In this document: positions 1 to 6,724 of the stretch, one piece after another
Position numbering within the stretch: the first letter of the stretch is position 1
Layout: each line of letters starts with the position of its first letter
DNA from: DATGFK01 sp040007395
Lineage (GTDB): Bacteria > Chloroflexota > Anaerolineae > Aggregatilineales > UBA2796
Length of the DNA: 10,147 nucleotides
Direction: 5' to 3'
NCBI GenBank assembly: GCA_040007395.1
Contig: JBDTVG010000205.1
Coordinates: 1 to 10,147 of the forward strand
Notes under the pieces: generated by a model
What the model saw: only the letters and a program-made list of their open reading frames with translations
The model's database searches: none
Told to the model about the DNA's origin: nothing
Translations under genes and position numbers: made by a program

Positions 1-1
1 A

Positions 2-442
2 CTTCGTTGCCGCGCTCGTCGCTTTGCACACCCACTTAACATGAGCCACGTAGTTTTCGCCCACGTAGCCGCCTGCCTGCTCTACGGTTTGAACGGTGTG
101 CTGCTAGCTGGCTTTCTGCAAAGCCCAAGTTTGGTCTTGGGCACGCCATACTTATTAGGGCCGATTGCGGCGGTGGTCATCGGCGGGGCTTCACTCAACG
201 GTGGACTAGCCAATGCAATATCCACGTTTGGAGCCGCGTTCTTTCTAGTCCTGTTAAGCCAGATGCTCCGAGTGCTAGGTCTTCCCACAGCCCTACAGTT
301 TGCGGTCTTCGGCATAGCGATCATTGGCGGAATGGTCATTTCGGGAGACCGAATTGTCACCCTGATCGAGTATTCGATTATGGGTCGTTCCAGATTTAAG
401 GCAAAAGATAATGAAGTGAAAGGAGGTGCTGAGGCGCTGTGA
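2..442 (+). CDS. ABC transporter permease, ribose/nucleoside type (BPD_transp_2), C-terminal part
   Basis: This is the last 146 residues of an inner-membrane permease of the RbsC class; the 5' end lies outside the window. The frame is open back to base 2, and residues before the ATG at 41 (ARRFAHPLNM...) fit the cytoplasmic coupling-loop stretch that precedes a membrane helix in this family. I therefore read that ATG as an internal methionine, not the start. Hydrophobic segments follow, with the family hallmark IAAVVIGGASLNGG, seen in most RbsC-type permeases as a GG-S/T-SL-x-GG loop. The tail is short, charged and probably cytoplasmic. It precedes the binding-protein gene by 82 bases and could supply the second half of a permease heterodimer with the fused permease downstream. 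It could instead be the end of a separate upstream cassette. The substrate cannot be read from this part. Confidence 0.82.
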   Translation, partial: LRCRARRFAHPLNMSHVVFAHVAACLLYGLNGVLLAGFLQSPSLVLGTPYLLGPIAAVVIGGASLNGGLANAISTFGAAFFLVLLSQMLRVLGLPTALQFAVFGIAIIGGMVISGDRIVTLIEYSIMGRSRFKAKDNEVKGGAEAL

Positions 443-463
443 CCGAACGCCGGGAGTCACAGC
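436..463 (+). terminator. Intercistronic stem-loop spanning the permease stop codon
   Basis: Bases 436-443 (GCTGTGAC) are the exact reverse complement of 456-463 (GTCACAGC), giving an 8-bp stem with a 12-base GC-rich loop. The TGA stop of the permease lies inside the left arm. No strong T-run follows, so it is more likely a weak attenuator or RNA-stabilising hairpin between the permease and binding-protein messages than a full terminator. Confidence 0.4.
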
Positions 464-524
464 CGATATTTGTAAATTCAACTGACCCTAGTCATCGATC
501 AACCAACTTAAAGGAAAAAGAACA

Positions 525-569
525 ATGAAACGCTTATTTAATAGGGAGAAGACGATGAAACGCTTATTT
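525..569 (+). repeat. Direct repeat duplicating the start region of the binding-protein gene
   Basis: The 15 bases at 525-539 (ATGAAACGCTTATTT) recur exactly at 555-569, a 30-base period. Each copy is an in-frame start encoding MKRLF, and each has its own purine-rich ribosome-binding sequence upstream. It looks like a small tandem duplication of the translation start. Confidence 0.85.
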
Positions 570-1808
570 GTGATCACGATGGTGATTGTCCTAGGGCTGA
601 TGGTTGCCACCAGCGGCGCAGCGACAACAGGTAAAGTGTCTGCTGCCCAGGCGACGGATAGCGCGATGGCGGCTACGCAAGCGGCGGTAGGCCCGGATCA
701 GTACGGCGAACAGTACGATGCCGATCCAGCAGTCCTCAAAAAGTCTGTTGGCACCGCTGACGGTGTACCGAAGATCGCCTTAGCGGCCTTGTATCGTGCT
801 GGATTGCCTGTTGACCAAAAGACGATGGATCTCGCCGTCAAATGCTGGAAGGACAAAATTTGCGATACTGGCACTGGCGGGAAAATTACTGTCGCCCTTG
901 CTGACGGGTTCGGTGAAAATTTCTGGCGGCAGATGACCCACATGGAGTTTGTCCTTCAGGCGCTCACCTACCCTGAAATTGGCAAGATCATCTATGTTAC
1001 TTCTTTGGGCGACACCGCCCGTTCCATCACCGATTTCAAGAGTCTTGTGGCGCAGCATGTGGACATTATCGTGGGTTTCCCTGATGCGGGTGATGCACTG
1101 CTCCCCGCCGTTCGTGAAGCGACAGCCGCCGGGATTATCTACATTACGCATTCCTACGGCAAAATCGGTGAACCGGGCAAAGATTACCCAACCTTTGTCG
1201 CGGAAGATGTCTGCAAGCTCGGTGAACTGTTTGCCGACACCTTGAACAAGGAAGTTGTAAAAGGCAAGGTTGCCTTCCTCGGTGGCACGCCGGGTAATGC
1301 ACTCTCGGCGTATTGGCAATCCTGCGAAGAGCCGAAGCTCAGCAAGGATTTGACTTTGGTGGGCCGTGCGGATACCAGTTGGACACAGCAGGGTTCTCTG
1401 GAGGCTGTCTCCGGTCTCATCAGCAAGAATCCAGACATCAAAGGCTATAGTTACGAAGCCGCTGATTCGTTCTTGGGTGGGGTACGTGCCTACCAAGCCG
1501 CTAGCCTTCAGCTGGACATCACGGTGACATTCCGAACCGATGAGATGAGTATGTTCTGCGAGTGGGAGAAGATAAACAACCCGAACTTCAAGATATTCTA
1601 TGCATCGGGCGGCAACTACCAATCGCGTATTGCCCTGACGGCGGCGATGATGAAACTCAAAGGCTATGACTTGCCAGCAGACGGCATTATTTTGCCCACC
1701 GTCATGCGCCAATTGACTAAAGGTACCTGCAATCCAGATGTGCCTAAGGAAGCCTCCACCTCATCAATGATCCCGATTCCGATCTTCAAACAAATGGGTG
1801 GTCAGTAA
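525..1808 (+). CDS. Sugar/nucleoside-type ABC substrate-binding protein (Peripla_BP_4-like)
   Basis: This is the extracytoplasmic solute receptor of the importer, 427 residues from the first ATG or 417 from the ATG at 555. Both starts have a ribosome-binding site (AAGGA at 511-515, AGGGAG at 543-548) and both begin with the same five codons, so the choice is open. I keep the outer one. The inner start gives a textbook Sec signal peptide (MKRLF, then a hydrophobic core around VITMVIVLGLMVA). No lipobox cysteine is visible, so it is probably not a classic lipoprotein. An extension of about 90 residues precedes the periplasmic-binding fold, which opens at ITVALADGFGENFW. Fold hallmarks follow, such as DIIVGFPDAGDALLPAVREA and KGKVAFLGG. 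Several cysteines are scattered in the mature part. The ligand is unknown; the coupled amidohydrolase points to an N-heterocycle or amide more than a simple sugar. Confidence 0.85.
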   Translation: MKRLFNREKTMKRLFVITMVIVLGLMVATSGAATTGKVSAAQATDSAMAATQAAVGPDQYGEQYDADPAVLKKSVGTADGVPKIALAALYRAGLPVDQKTMDLAVKCWKDKICDTGTGGKITVALADGFGENFWRQMTHMEFVLQALTYPEIGKIIYVTSLGDTARSITDFKSLVAQHVDIIVGFPDAGDALLPAVREATAAGIIYITHSYGKIGEPGKDYPTFVAEDVCKLGELFADTLNKEVVKGKVAFLGGTPGNALSAYWQSCEEPKLSKDLTLVGRADTSWTQQGSLEAVSGLISKNPDIKGYSYEAADSFLGGVRAYQAASLQLDITVTFRTDEMSMFCEWEKINNPNFKIFYASGGNYQSRIALTAAMMKLKGYDLPADGIILPTVMRQLTKGTCNPDVPKEASTSSMIPIPIFKQMGGQ

Positions 1809-1848
1809 CATTTAATGTCTGAAAACAATTCCGATGGAAGCGTCACTT

Positions 1849-3396
1849 ATGCCAAATGAGAATCTGGTACTTGATCTTCAAAAACTTTCTAAGCAATACG
1901 GCACAGTGCAAGCCCTGTCCAACGTCAGTCTTGATTGTCGCGCAGGTGAGATTCATGCTGTCGTGGGAGAGAACGGTTCGGGTAAGTCGACGCTTCTCGG
2001 AATTGCCAGTGGTTTCGTGAAACTCGATCAGGGCGTTGTGCTGATCGGTGGCAAACGACTTCGTAATGATTCCCCAGCCGAGGCACGCAGCCTCGGCTTG
2101 GGAATGGCCTATCAAGATAACTCTCAAGTCGCGATGTTATCTGTCAAAGAGAATTTATTTCTATCTACACCTCGCCAGCAGCGCCCGCCCTATTGGCGTA
2201 TGAAGACATGGGCGCGTGAAGTCCTTGCTGAATACGAATTAGATCTATTCCCCGATGCGCCGACAGCCTACCTCACGCAGGCGCAGCGCCAATTATTTGA
2301 AGTGGTCAAAGCTTTGATCGGCAATCCGAAAGTGTTGTCGTTAGATGAACCGACCACAGCATTGGGGCCGAGTGAAGTGGAACTTCTCCACCGCACAATC
2401 CGCGCTTGTGCACAGCGTGGGGTGGGTGTTGTCTATGTCAGCCATCGTTTGCCCGAAGTCTTATCGGTGGCAGACCGCGTTACGGTGCTGCGCGATGGAC
2501 ACAGTCAAGGCACGTATGAAGCACAGGGCTTGTCGGAAGAGGAACTGGTATCGTTGATGATTGGTCGCTCATTCCAATCGGCGTTCCCAGCCAAATCGGA
2601 CGAAAATTCAGAATCCGAAAGCGTGTTGATGCTAACGGGTTTTCAAGGCCCATTGTTTGGCCCAATCACCCTGACGGTAAAACGTGGCGAGATCCTCGGC
2701 CTCGCTGGCGCGGAGGGCAATGGACAGGGCGAGTTTTTCCGATGCTTGACAGGCCAGATTCCACCTAAGGCGGGGTTGGTGATGTGCGATGGCAAAGAAT
2801 TGACCCTCATTACGCCGTCTGACGCAATCAATGCGGGCATTTTGCTACTGGCGGGAGATCGCAAACGTGAGTCATTGTTCCCTGTGTTAGGGGTGAGAAA
2901 CAATGCCACCATTCAAGTGTTGGATAGATTTAGCCGTCTGGGGCTAATTAATCGGGCGAATGAAAAGAAAACGATCAGCGAAATGGTAACAGTGCTAAAT
3001 GTCCGCACGCCGTCGCTCGAACAACCAGTGCAGTTCCTGTCGGGCGGCAACCAGCAAAAAGTGGCACTGTCCCGTACCTACTTGCGCGACATTGTGAACG
3101 TTATCCTTGCTTATGAGCCAACGCAGGGTGTGGATGCCGGAGCGCGTGTTGATATCTATGAGGCATTGCGGGCTAAGGCAGCCGAAGGTGCAGCCGTCAT
3201 CGTGAAATCGAGCGACCCGATTGAGCTGACAGGTTTGTGCGATCGGGTCGTGGTGATGTCACGCGGGCAGATTGTAAGCGAGATTCAACGCGGTGATTTG
3301 AGCGAAAAGCGTATTATCGAATCTATTGTTGGCGGCATTGGGTTTGGCTTGAAGCCCATGCAGCACGAAGCTACTCAGTTGTATCGAGGGGATTGA
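1849..3396 (+). CDS. ABC transporter ATP-binding protein with two nucleotide-binding domains (RbsA/MglA/NupA class)
   Basis: This is the energising subunit of the importer, 515 residues from the ATG at 1849. That start has GGAAG eight bases upstream; an in-frame ATG at 1834 lacks a good ribosome-binding site. The first domain looks catalytically competent: Walker A GENGSGKST (40-48), Walker B with D166-E167 in LSLDEPTT, and H-loop His199 in VSHR. Its signature loop is the weak form LTQAQRQ. The second domain is degenerate: its P-loop reads GAEGNGQGE (287-295) without the Lys-Ser/Thr pair, and VILAYEPT has Tyr422 where Walker B normally has Asp. It keeps a good signature, LSGGNQQ (397-403), and Ser455 replaces the H-loop histidine. 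Such asymmetry is usual in this class. The gene ends two bases before the next start codon, implying translational coupling to the fused permease. Confidence 0.92.
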   Translation: MPNENLVLDLQKLSKQYGTVQALSNVSLDCRAGEIHAVVGENGSGKSTLLGIASGFVKLDQGVVLIGGKRLRNDSPAEARSLGLGMAYQDNSQVAMLSVKENLFLSTPRQQRPPYWRMKTWAREVLAEYELDLFPDAPTAYLTQAQRQLFEVVKALIGNPKVLSLDEPTTALGPSEVELLHRTIRACAQRGVGVVYVSHRLPEVLSVADRVTVLRDGHSQGTYEAQGLSEEELVSLMIGRSFQSAFPAKSDENSESESVLMLTGFQGPLFGPITLTVKRGEILGLAGAEGNGQGEFFRCLTGQIPPKAGLVMCDGKELTLITPSDAINAGILLLAGDRKRESLFPVLGVRNNATIQVLDRFSRLGLINRANEKKTISEMVTVLNVRTPSLEQPVQFLSGGNQQKVALSRTYLRDIVNVILAYEPTQGVDAGARVDIYEALRAKAAEGAAVIVKSSDPIELTGLCDRVVVMSRGQIVSEIQRGDLSEKRIIESIVGGIGFGLKPMQHEATQLYRGD

Positions 3397-3398
3397 GC

Positions 3399-5885
3399 AT
3401 GTCGAATTTGTATGCGTTTGTTCAGCAAAAGATTCGGAACGTTTTTCGCGATATACGTAATGGAAGTATGTTATGGCAAAAGGTCAAACATACCTTCCGT
3501 ATCCGCATGTGGACACCCGTTGCCCTACAAATCGTTCTGATTCTGGTTGTTAGCCAGTACACCGCTTCACACTCCACTGCATTTCTCTCTGAGTACAATC
3601 TAAAAAGTCTACTGCTAGTAACGCTCCCGCTGGTGCTGGTGACAATGGCGCAAGTCAATGCGATGCTCGTTGGTTATCTTGACATTTCGGTTGGTTCGAC
3701 CATGACTATCCGCGTGATCATCGCTTCGTTTATCATCACTGACGGTGTGTCACCCGCGGTGGTTTTGCTCGGTGGGCTGGCGATCCTCAGCGCGGGTGCG
3801 TTGATCGGTTTATTCAATGCTGTGTTGGTGCGATGGGTGAAACTGCCTTCAATCATTGCGACTTTAGCCACTCTCAGCATATTGGACGGGATTTCACTTT
3901 CGCTGCGCCCGGTTGCTAAAGGCCTGATCAACTCGGATGTGCTGAGTGCGATAACCAAAAGTATTGGCTTTGTCCCGATTGCTTTCATCGTGGTGATTGG
4001 CGTTGCCATCCTCTGGGATGTATGGTTGTACGCTACCACAGGCGGGCTTGCCTTGCGTGCGGTCGGTCACGACGCACAAGCCACGCGCCGCATCGGTGCG
4101 GGAACCACGGGCATTCGTGTCGGCGCGTTGGTAATGTCTGGTTTGATGGCGGCGGTAGCTTCGTTCTTCCTTGCCGCGCAAGTGGGTGTTGGCGACCCAC
4201 GTGCAGGTACCAGCTATGCACTCACCAGCATCACCGCCGCAGTATTGGGCGGCACCAGTCTGGCGGGCGGACGCGGCACTTTTATTGGTGCGGTTGTTTC
4301 GGCGTTATTCCTTTCCTTGATCATCAACATTCTGCCGTTGCTTGGCTTGAGTAATGTGGTGGGATTGGTCGCTGTCGGTGTATTGATACTGATTGGTGTG
4401 ATCTTGTATCAAGTCGGCGATTTGCAGGATATAGCCAAACTCAATTACAAACGTTGGCAGCGTCTTGTGCGCGGATCACGGCTCAACCAACTCAAGGATA
4501 TACCGAAGGTCTATGTTAGCGATGCAACGCTGCCGCCCGCTGCTGACCGCAAGATCCTCATCAAAGGCGGTACGGTGTTGACGATGGACCCGAATCTCGG
4601 TAATTTCAAAAATGCCGACGTGTTGATCGAAGGGTCGAAAATTATGGCAGTTGGCCCGAACCTCGACGGCAATGGCGCAGAAGTGATTGACGCATCGAAT
4701 ATGATCATCATGCCGGGGTTCGTTGATAGCCATCGCCACATCTGGGAAGGGTTGCTCAGGAACATTGGAGCAGACATCCCGTTAGAAGGGCGCGAGGGAT
4801 ACATCCGCTTTGTGTTGGGCAAGTGCGCTCCGTCATACCGTCCGCAGGATGCGTACACGGGGAATTTGGTTAGCTTGCTCGGCGCACTGGATGCTGGCGT
4901 TACCACTCTGTTGGATTGGTCGCATATTCAAGGCTCACCTGAGCATACCGATGCGGTGATCAAAGCCTTGCAGGATTCAGGGATACGCGGTGTATTTGCG
5001 TATGGTTTCCCATGGTGGGGCGATTGGAATGACCGTCAGCCAAGTTGGTTTGTACGGGCTGCGAAACAATATTTCTCCTCCAAAGATCAAATGCTCACCT
5101 ACGCGCTCGCTGCACCCGGCCCCGAATTCGTTGATTTTGAGATCGCCCGCGACCATTGGAAACTTGCTCGTGAAGTAGGTGCTCGCATTACCACGCATGT
5201 CGGCGTTGGCACCTACGGGCAAGAAGGTAAAGTCCAAGAGATGGGCGAGGCAGGCTTGCTGCGCGATGATACGACGTATATTCACTGCACCACATTGAAT
5301 GATACTGAAATCCAAATGATTGTAGATAGTGGGGGTACAGTGTCGCTGGCGGCTCCCGTTGAGATGATGATGGGTCACGGAGTTCCGCCCATTCAAAAGT
5401 TTTTGGATCGCGGCTTGAAGCCCAGCTTGAGTGTGGACGTAGAAACGAATGCGCCTAGCGATATGTTCACACAGATGCGGTCTATTGCATCGCTGCAACA
5501 TGGATTGTTATACGAGAAAAAACTTGCCGGGGTAGATGGTAAATCTGGGCGAATTACAGCACTCGATGTCTTGTCATACGCAACTATCGAAGGCGCAAAG
5601 GCAAACGGCCTCGCCCACAAAACAGGCTCCCTAACTCCGGGTAAAGAAGCTGACCTTATCATGCTTCGCACAGACAAGCCCAACGTTTTTCCGGTCAACG
5701 ATCCTATTGGGGCTGTCGTCTGGAGCATGGATACCAGCAATGTTGATTCAGTCTTTGTGGCAGGCAAGCCTATGAAGCGCAATGGTAAGTTGTTGCATGT
5801 GGATTGGAACACGATGAAAACGGCGGTCAACGAATCACGGGACTATGTTATCAAAAAGTCTGGCTTTAAACTCGCTAGGATTTGA
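3399..5885 (+). CDS. Fusion protein: ABC permease (RbsC-like) plus C-terminal metal-dependent amidohydrolase
   Basis: One 828-residue reading frame holds two complete proteins. The ATG at 3399 has GAGGGG seven bases upstream and sits two bases after the ATPase stop. Residues about 35-345 form a hydrophobic BPD_transp_2 permease, with LDISVGST, the coupling-loop stretch ALRAVGHDAQATRRIGAG and AVLGGTSLAGGRG. A basic linker (about 346-383) leads to an amidohydrolase from Lys385 (KILIKGGTVLTMD). Its metal site is complete: H445-x-H447 in VDSHRH, H600, H629 and D680 in SLSVDVE. The C-terminus has the small beta-sandwich of the superfamily (GSLTPGKEADLIML). It resembles COG0402 chlorohydrolase/deaminase proteins, but the HxxE glutamate found in AtzA and cytosine deaminase is absent (H600-V-G-V). 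RbsC-type permeases end in the cytoplasm, so the enzyme probably acts on incoming substrate beside the ATPases. The substrate is unknown. Confidence 0.9.
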   Translation: MSNLYAFVQQKIRNVFRDIRNGSMLWQKVKHTFRIRMWTPVALQIVLILVVSQYTASHSTAFLSEYNLKSLLLVTLPLVLVTMAQVNAMLVGYLDISVGSTMTIRVIIASFIITDGVSPAVVLLGGLAILSAGALIGLFNAVLVRWVKLPSIIATLATLSILDGISLSLRPVAKGLINSDVLSAITKSIGFVPIAFIVVIGVAILWDVWLYATTGGLALRAVGHDAQATRRIGAGTTGIRVGALVMSGLMAAVASFFLAAQVGVGDPRAGTSYALTSITAAVLGGTSLAGGRGTFIGAVVSALFLSLIINILPLLGLSNVVGLVAVGVLILIGVILYQVGDLQDIAKLNYKRWQRLVRGSRLNQLKDIPKVYVSDATLPPAADRKILIKGGTVLTMDPNLGNFKNADVLIEGSKIMAVGPNLDGNGAEVIDASNMIIMPGFVDSHRHIWEGLLRNIGADIPLEGREGYIRFVLGKCAPSYRPQDAYTGNLVSLLGALDAGVTTLLDWSHIQGSPEHTDAVIKALQDSGIRGVFAYGFPWWGDWNDRQPSWFVRAAKQYFSSKDQMLTYALAAPGPEFVDFEIARDHWKLAREVGARITTHVGVGTYGQEGKVQEMGEAGLLRDDTTYIHCTTLNDTEIQMIVDSGGTVSLAAPVEMMMGHGVPPIQKFLDRGLKPSLSVDVETNAPSDMFTQMRSIASLQHGLLYEKKLAGVDGKSGRITALDVLSYATIEGAKANGLAHKTGSLTPGKEADLIMLRTDKPNVFPVNDPIGAVVWSMDTSNVDSVFVAGKPMKRNGKLLHVDWNTMKTAVNESRDYVIKKSGFKLARI

Positions 5886-6050
5886 CCCGCTGAGGTTTCA
5901 GCGTTGTAGTGCCCTAGCATAACAAATGTGGAAATCTAGGACATTCTGATCGCGTTTCCGAGGTATGCCAAATTTCACTCCAACGGATGGCTTTCATCAT
6001 TCGTATGGGCAAGCACAACCCGTGGAAAGTAATTGTTAGCTTTACGCCTT

Positions 6051-6086
6051 GAGAAGGCATAGTCCTGCTATGGACTATGCCTTCTC
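6051..6086 (+). terminator. Perfect 15-bp stem-loop, probable terminator of the transporter operon
   Basis: Bases 6051-6065 (GAGAAGGCATAGTCC) pair without mismatch with 6072-6086 (GGACTATGCCTTCTC) around a 6-base loop (TGCTAT). The following sequence, TTATGCTTTCC, is moderately T-rich but has no long U-tract. The hairpin lies 165 bases after the hydrolase stop. It is the strongest inverted repeat I found and probably ends the transporter message. It could equally serve a - strand transcript. Confidence 0.65.
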
Positions 6087-6325
6087 TTATGCTTTCCTAC
6101 ACCTTGTGTCTGCATCATAAATCCAAACGGATTACTGAAATGACCAGTAGTAACCAGTCCATATCCGGTAAGACCCACGATAGCGATGATGATCGACAAT
6201 AGGGTATCGCCAACTCGGTCAAGTCCGCGCCCGCACCAGCTCTTGTAACCCGCTGTTTCTTACTGCTCGGCTTGGGCCGCTTGCTCCTCAATTGCTGGGT
6301 TTACCTGCGGTTTTGCACGTCCCAT
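6068..6325 (-). pseudogene. Possible broken gene for a small single-pass membrane protein
   Basis: On the - strand a frame opens with ATG at 6325-6323 (MGRAKPQVNPAIEEQAAQAEQ, minus its last residue or so), meets TAA at 6262-6260, then continues in the same frame to TAG at 6070-6068. The part after the stop has a clear membrane segment, TLLSIIIAIVGLTGYGLV, followed by TTGHFSNPF. The layout of a short charged, Ala/Gln-rich leader then one transmembrane helix is protein-like. The neighbouring frame after AEQ (KKQRVTRAGAGADL) also looks plausible, so paired frameshifts rather than a point nonsense mutation could explain the break. I do not recognise the family. No strong ribosome-binding site is visible. 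It may also be chance. Confidence 0.3.
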
Positions 6326-6596
6326 GTCTTGGAACGTGGGTCTGCCCGCTGGCTCCCACACCTTTTTCAGCTTCCGCGCTTTATTGCCTTTCTACGTCTT
6401 GCTATTAAACGTACCTTTGGTACACGCGATGACATCCCTATCTGTGCGTCCTAGACCAATTTTCGATCTACTGAACTTTGAAAATTCTGGTCTTGAATGG
6501 CGTTGGAGACGGTGTATTCACAACGTGTAGTCCTTCCCAGTTAGCATTTTATGTCTTGGATCGGCTGGAATGTTGCATGGCTTGCGGCGAGACATT

Positions 6597-6647
6597 TCAT
6601 TATATAATGAGCTTCTTGTAAGCAACTCCTAATCTGGACGCTATAAT
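6597..6647 (+). promoter_or_regulatory. Candidate sigma-70-type promoter elements upstream of the first sigma factor gene
   Basis: Two perfect TATAAT hexamers occur at 6603-6608 and 6642-6647. The first lies inside a 14-bp perfect palindrome, TCATTATATAATGA (6597-6610). Upstream TTG-containing boxes exist (TTGCGG at 6582, TTGTAA at 6616), but the spacers are about 15 and 20 bases, so -35 assignments are weak. Position and AT-richness still make this the likely promoter zone of the sigma factor-trxB cassette. Confidence 0.45.
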
Positions 6648-6670
6648 AGGCCACTTTACTATGGCGCAAT

Positions 6671-6680
6671 CACTATAGTG
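6671..6680. promoter_or_regulatory. Perfect 10-bp palindrome, possible operator
   Basis: CACTATAGTG is its own reverse complement. It lies between the second TATAAT (ending at 6647) and the sigma factor start at 6725, where a repressor could block transcription. The regulator is unknown, and a 10-bp palindrome can arise by chance. Confidence 0.3.
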
Positions 6681-6724
6681 TTGTAATACATTGTTGGCTT
6701 TCCATATCCATCTAAAGGTTGTGC

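Larger units (their letters stand above)
5886..6724. other. Long intergenic region without a convincing intact gene
   Basis: About 840 bases separate the transporter operon from the sigma factor gene. Just after the hydrolase stop is a small hairpin, CGCTGA-GGTT-TCAGCG (5888-5903). A strong hairpin follows at 6051-6086, then a possible broken - strand gene (6068-6325). From about 6590 the sequence turns AT-rich and carries the promoter and palindromes of the sigma factor. The short open frames in 6270-6530 on the + strand have no ribosome-binding site or family features that I recognise. Confidence 0.7.

Noticed and set aside
3..44. A hydrophobic frame (FVAALVALHTHLT) ending in TGA that overlaps the ATG at 41, resembling ATGA coupling of two genes
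   Set aside because: Only 13 codons are visible, and the alternative continuous frame aligns better with the permease family. It could reflect a frameshift but cannot be judged here.
41..442. ATG at 41 as the true start of the first permease gene
   Set aside because: The frame is open to the window edge, and residues upstream of the ATG fit the permease coupling-loop region. Starting there would leave only a fragment of the fold.
780..1712. 310-codon open frame on the - strand
   Set aside because: It lies entirely opposite the binding-protein gene, shows no family motifs and has no plausible ribosome-binding site. It is a shadow of the + strand codon pattern.
1815..1859. 14-codon reading frame (MSENNSDGSVTYAK) upstream of and overlapping the ATPase start
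   Set aside because: It has no clear ribosome-binding site and is short enough to be chance, though it could act as a leader peptide.
4467..5885. Independent hydrolase gene starting at the in-frame GTG at 4467
   Set aside because: No Shine-Dalgarno sequence precedes the GTG and the frame is continuous with the permease, so a fusion is the simpler reading.
5914..6000. 28-codon - strand frame (MMKAIRWSEIWHTSE...)
   Set aside because: It is very short, with no ribosome-binding site or recognisable features.
6272..6530. Short overlapping + strand frames of 60 and 68 codons in the intergenic region
   Set aside because: One begins with TTG, neither has a ribosome-binding site, and neither product resembles a family I know. 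Part of the stretch reads better on the - strand.
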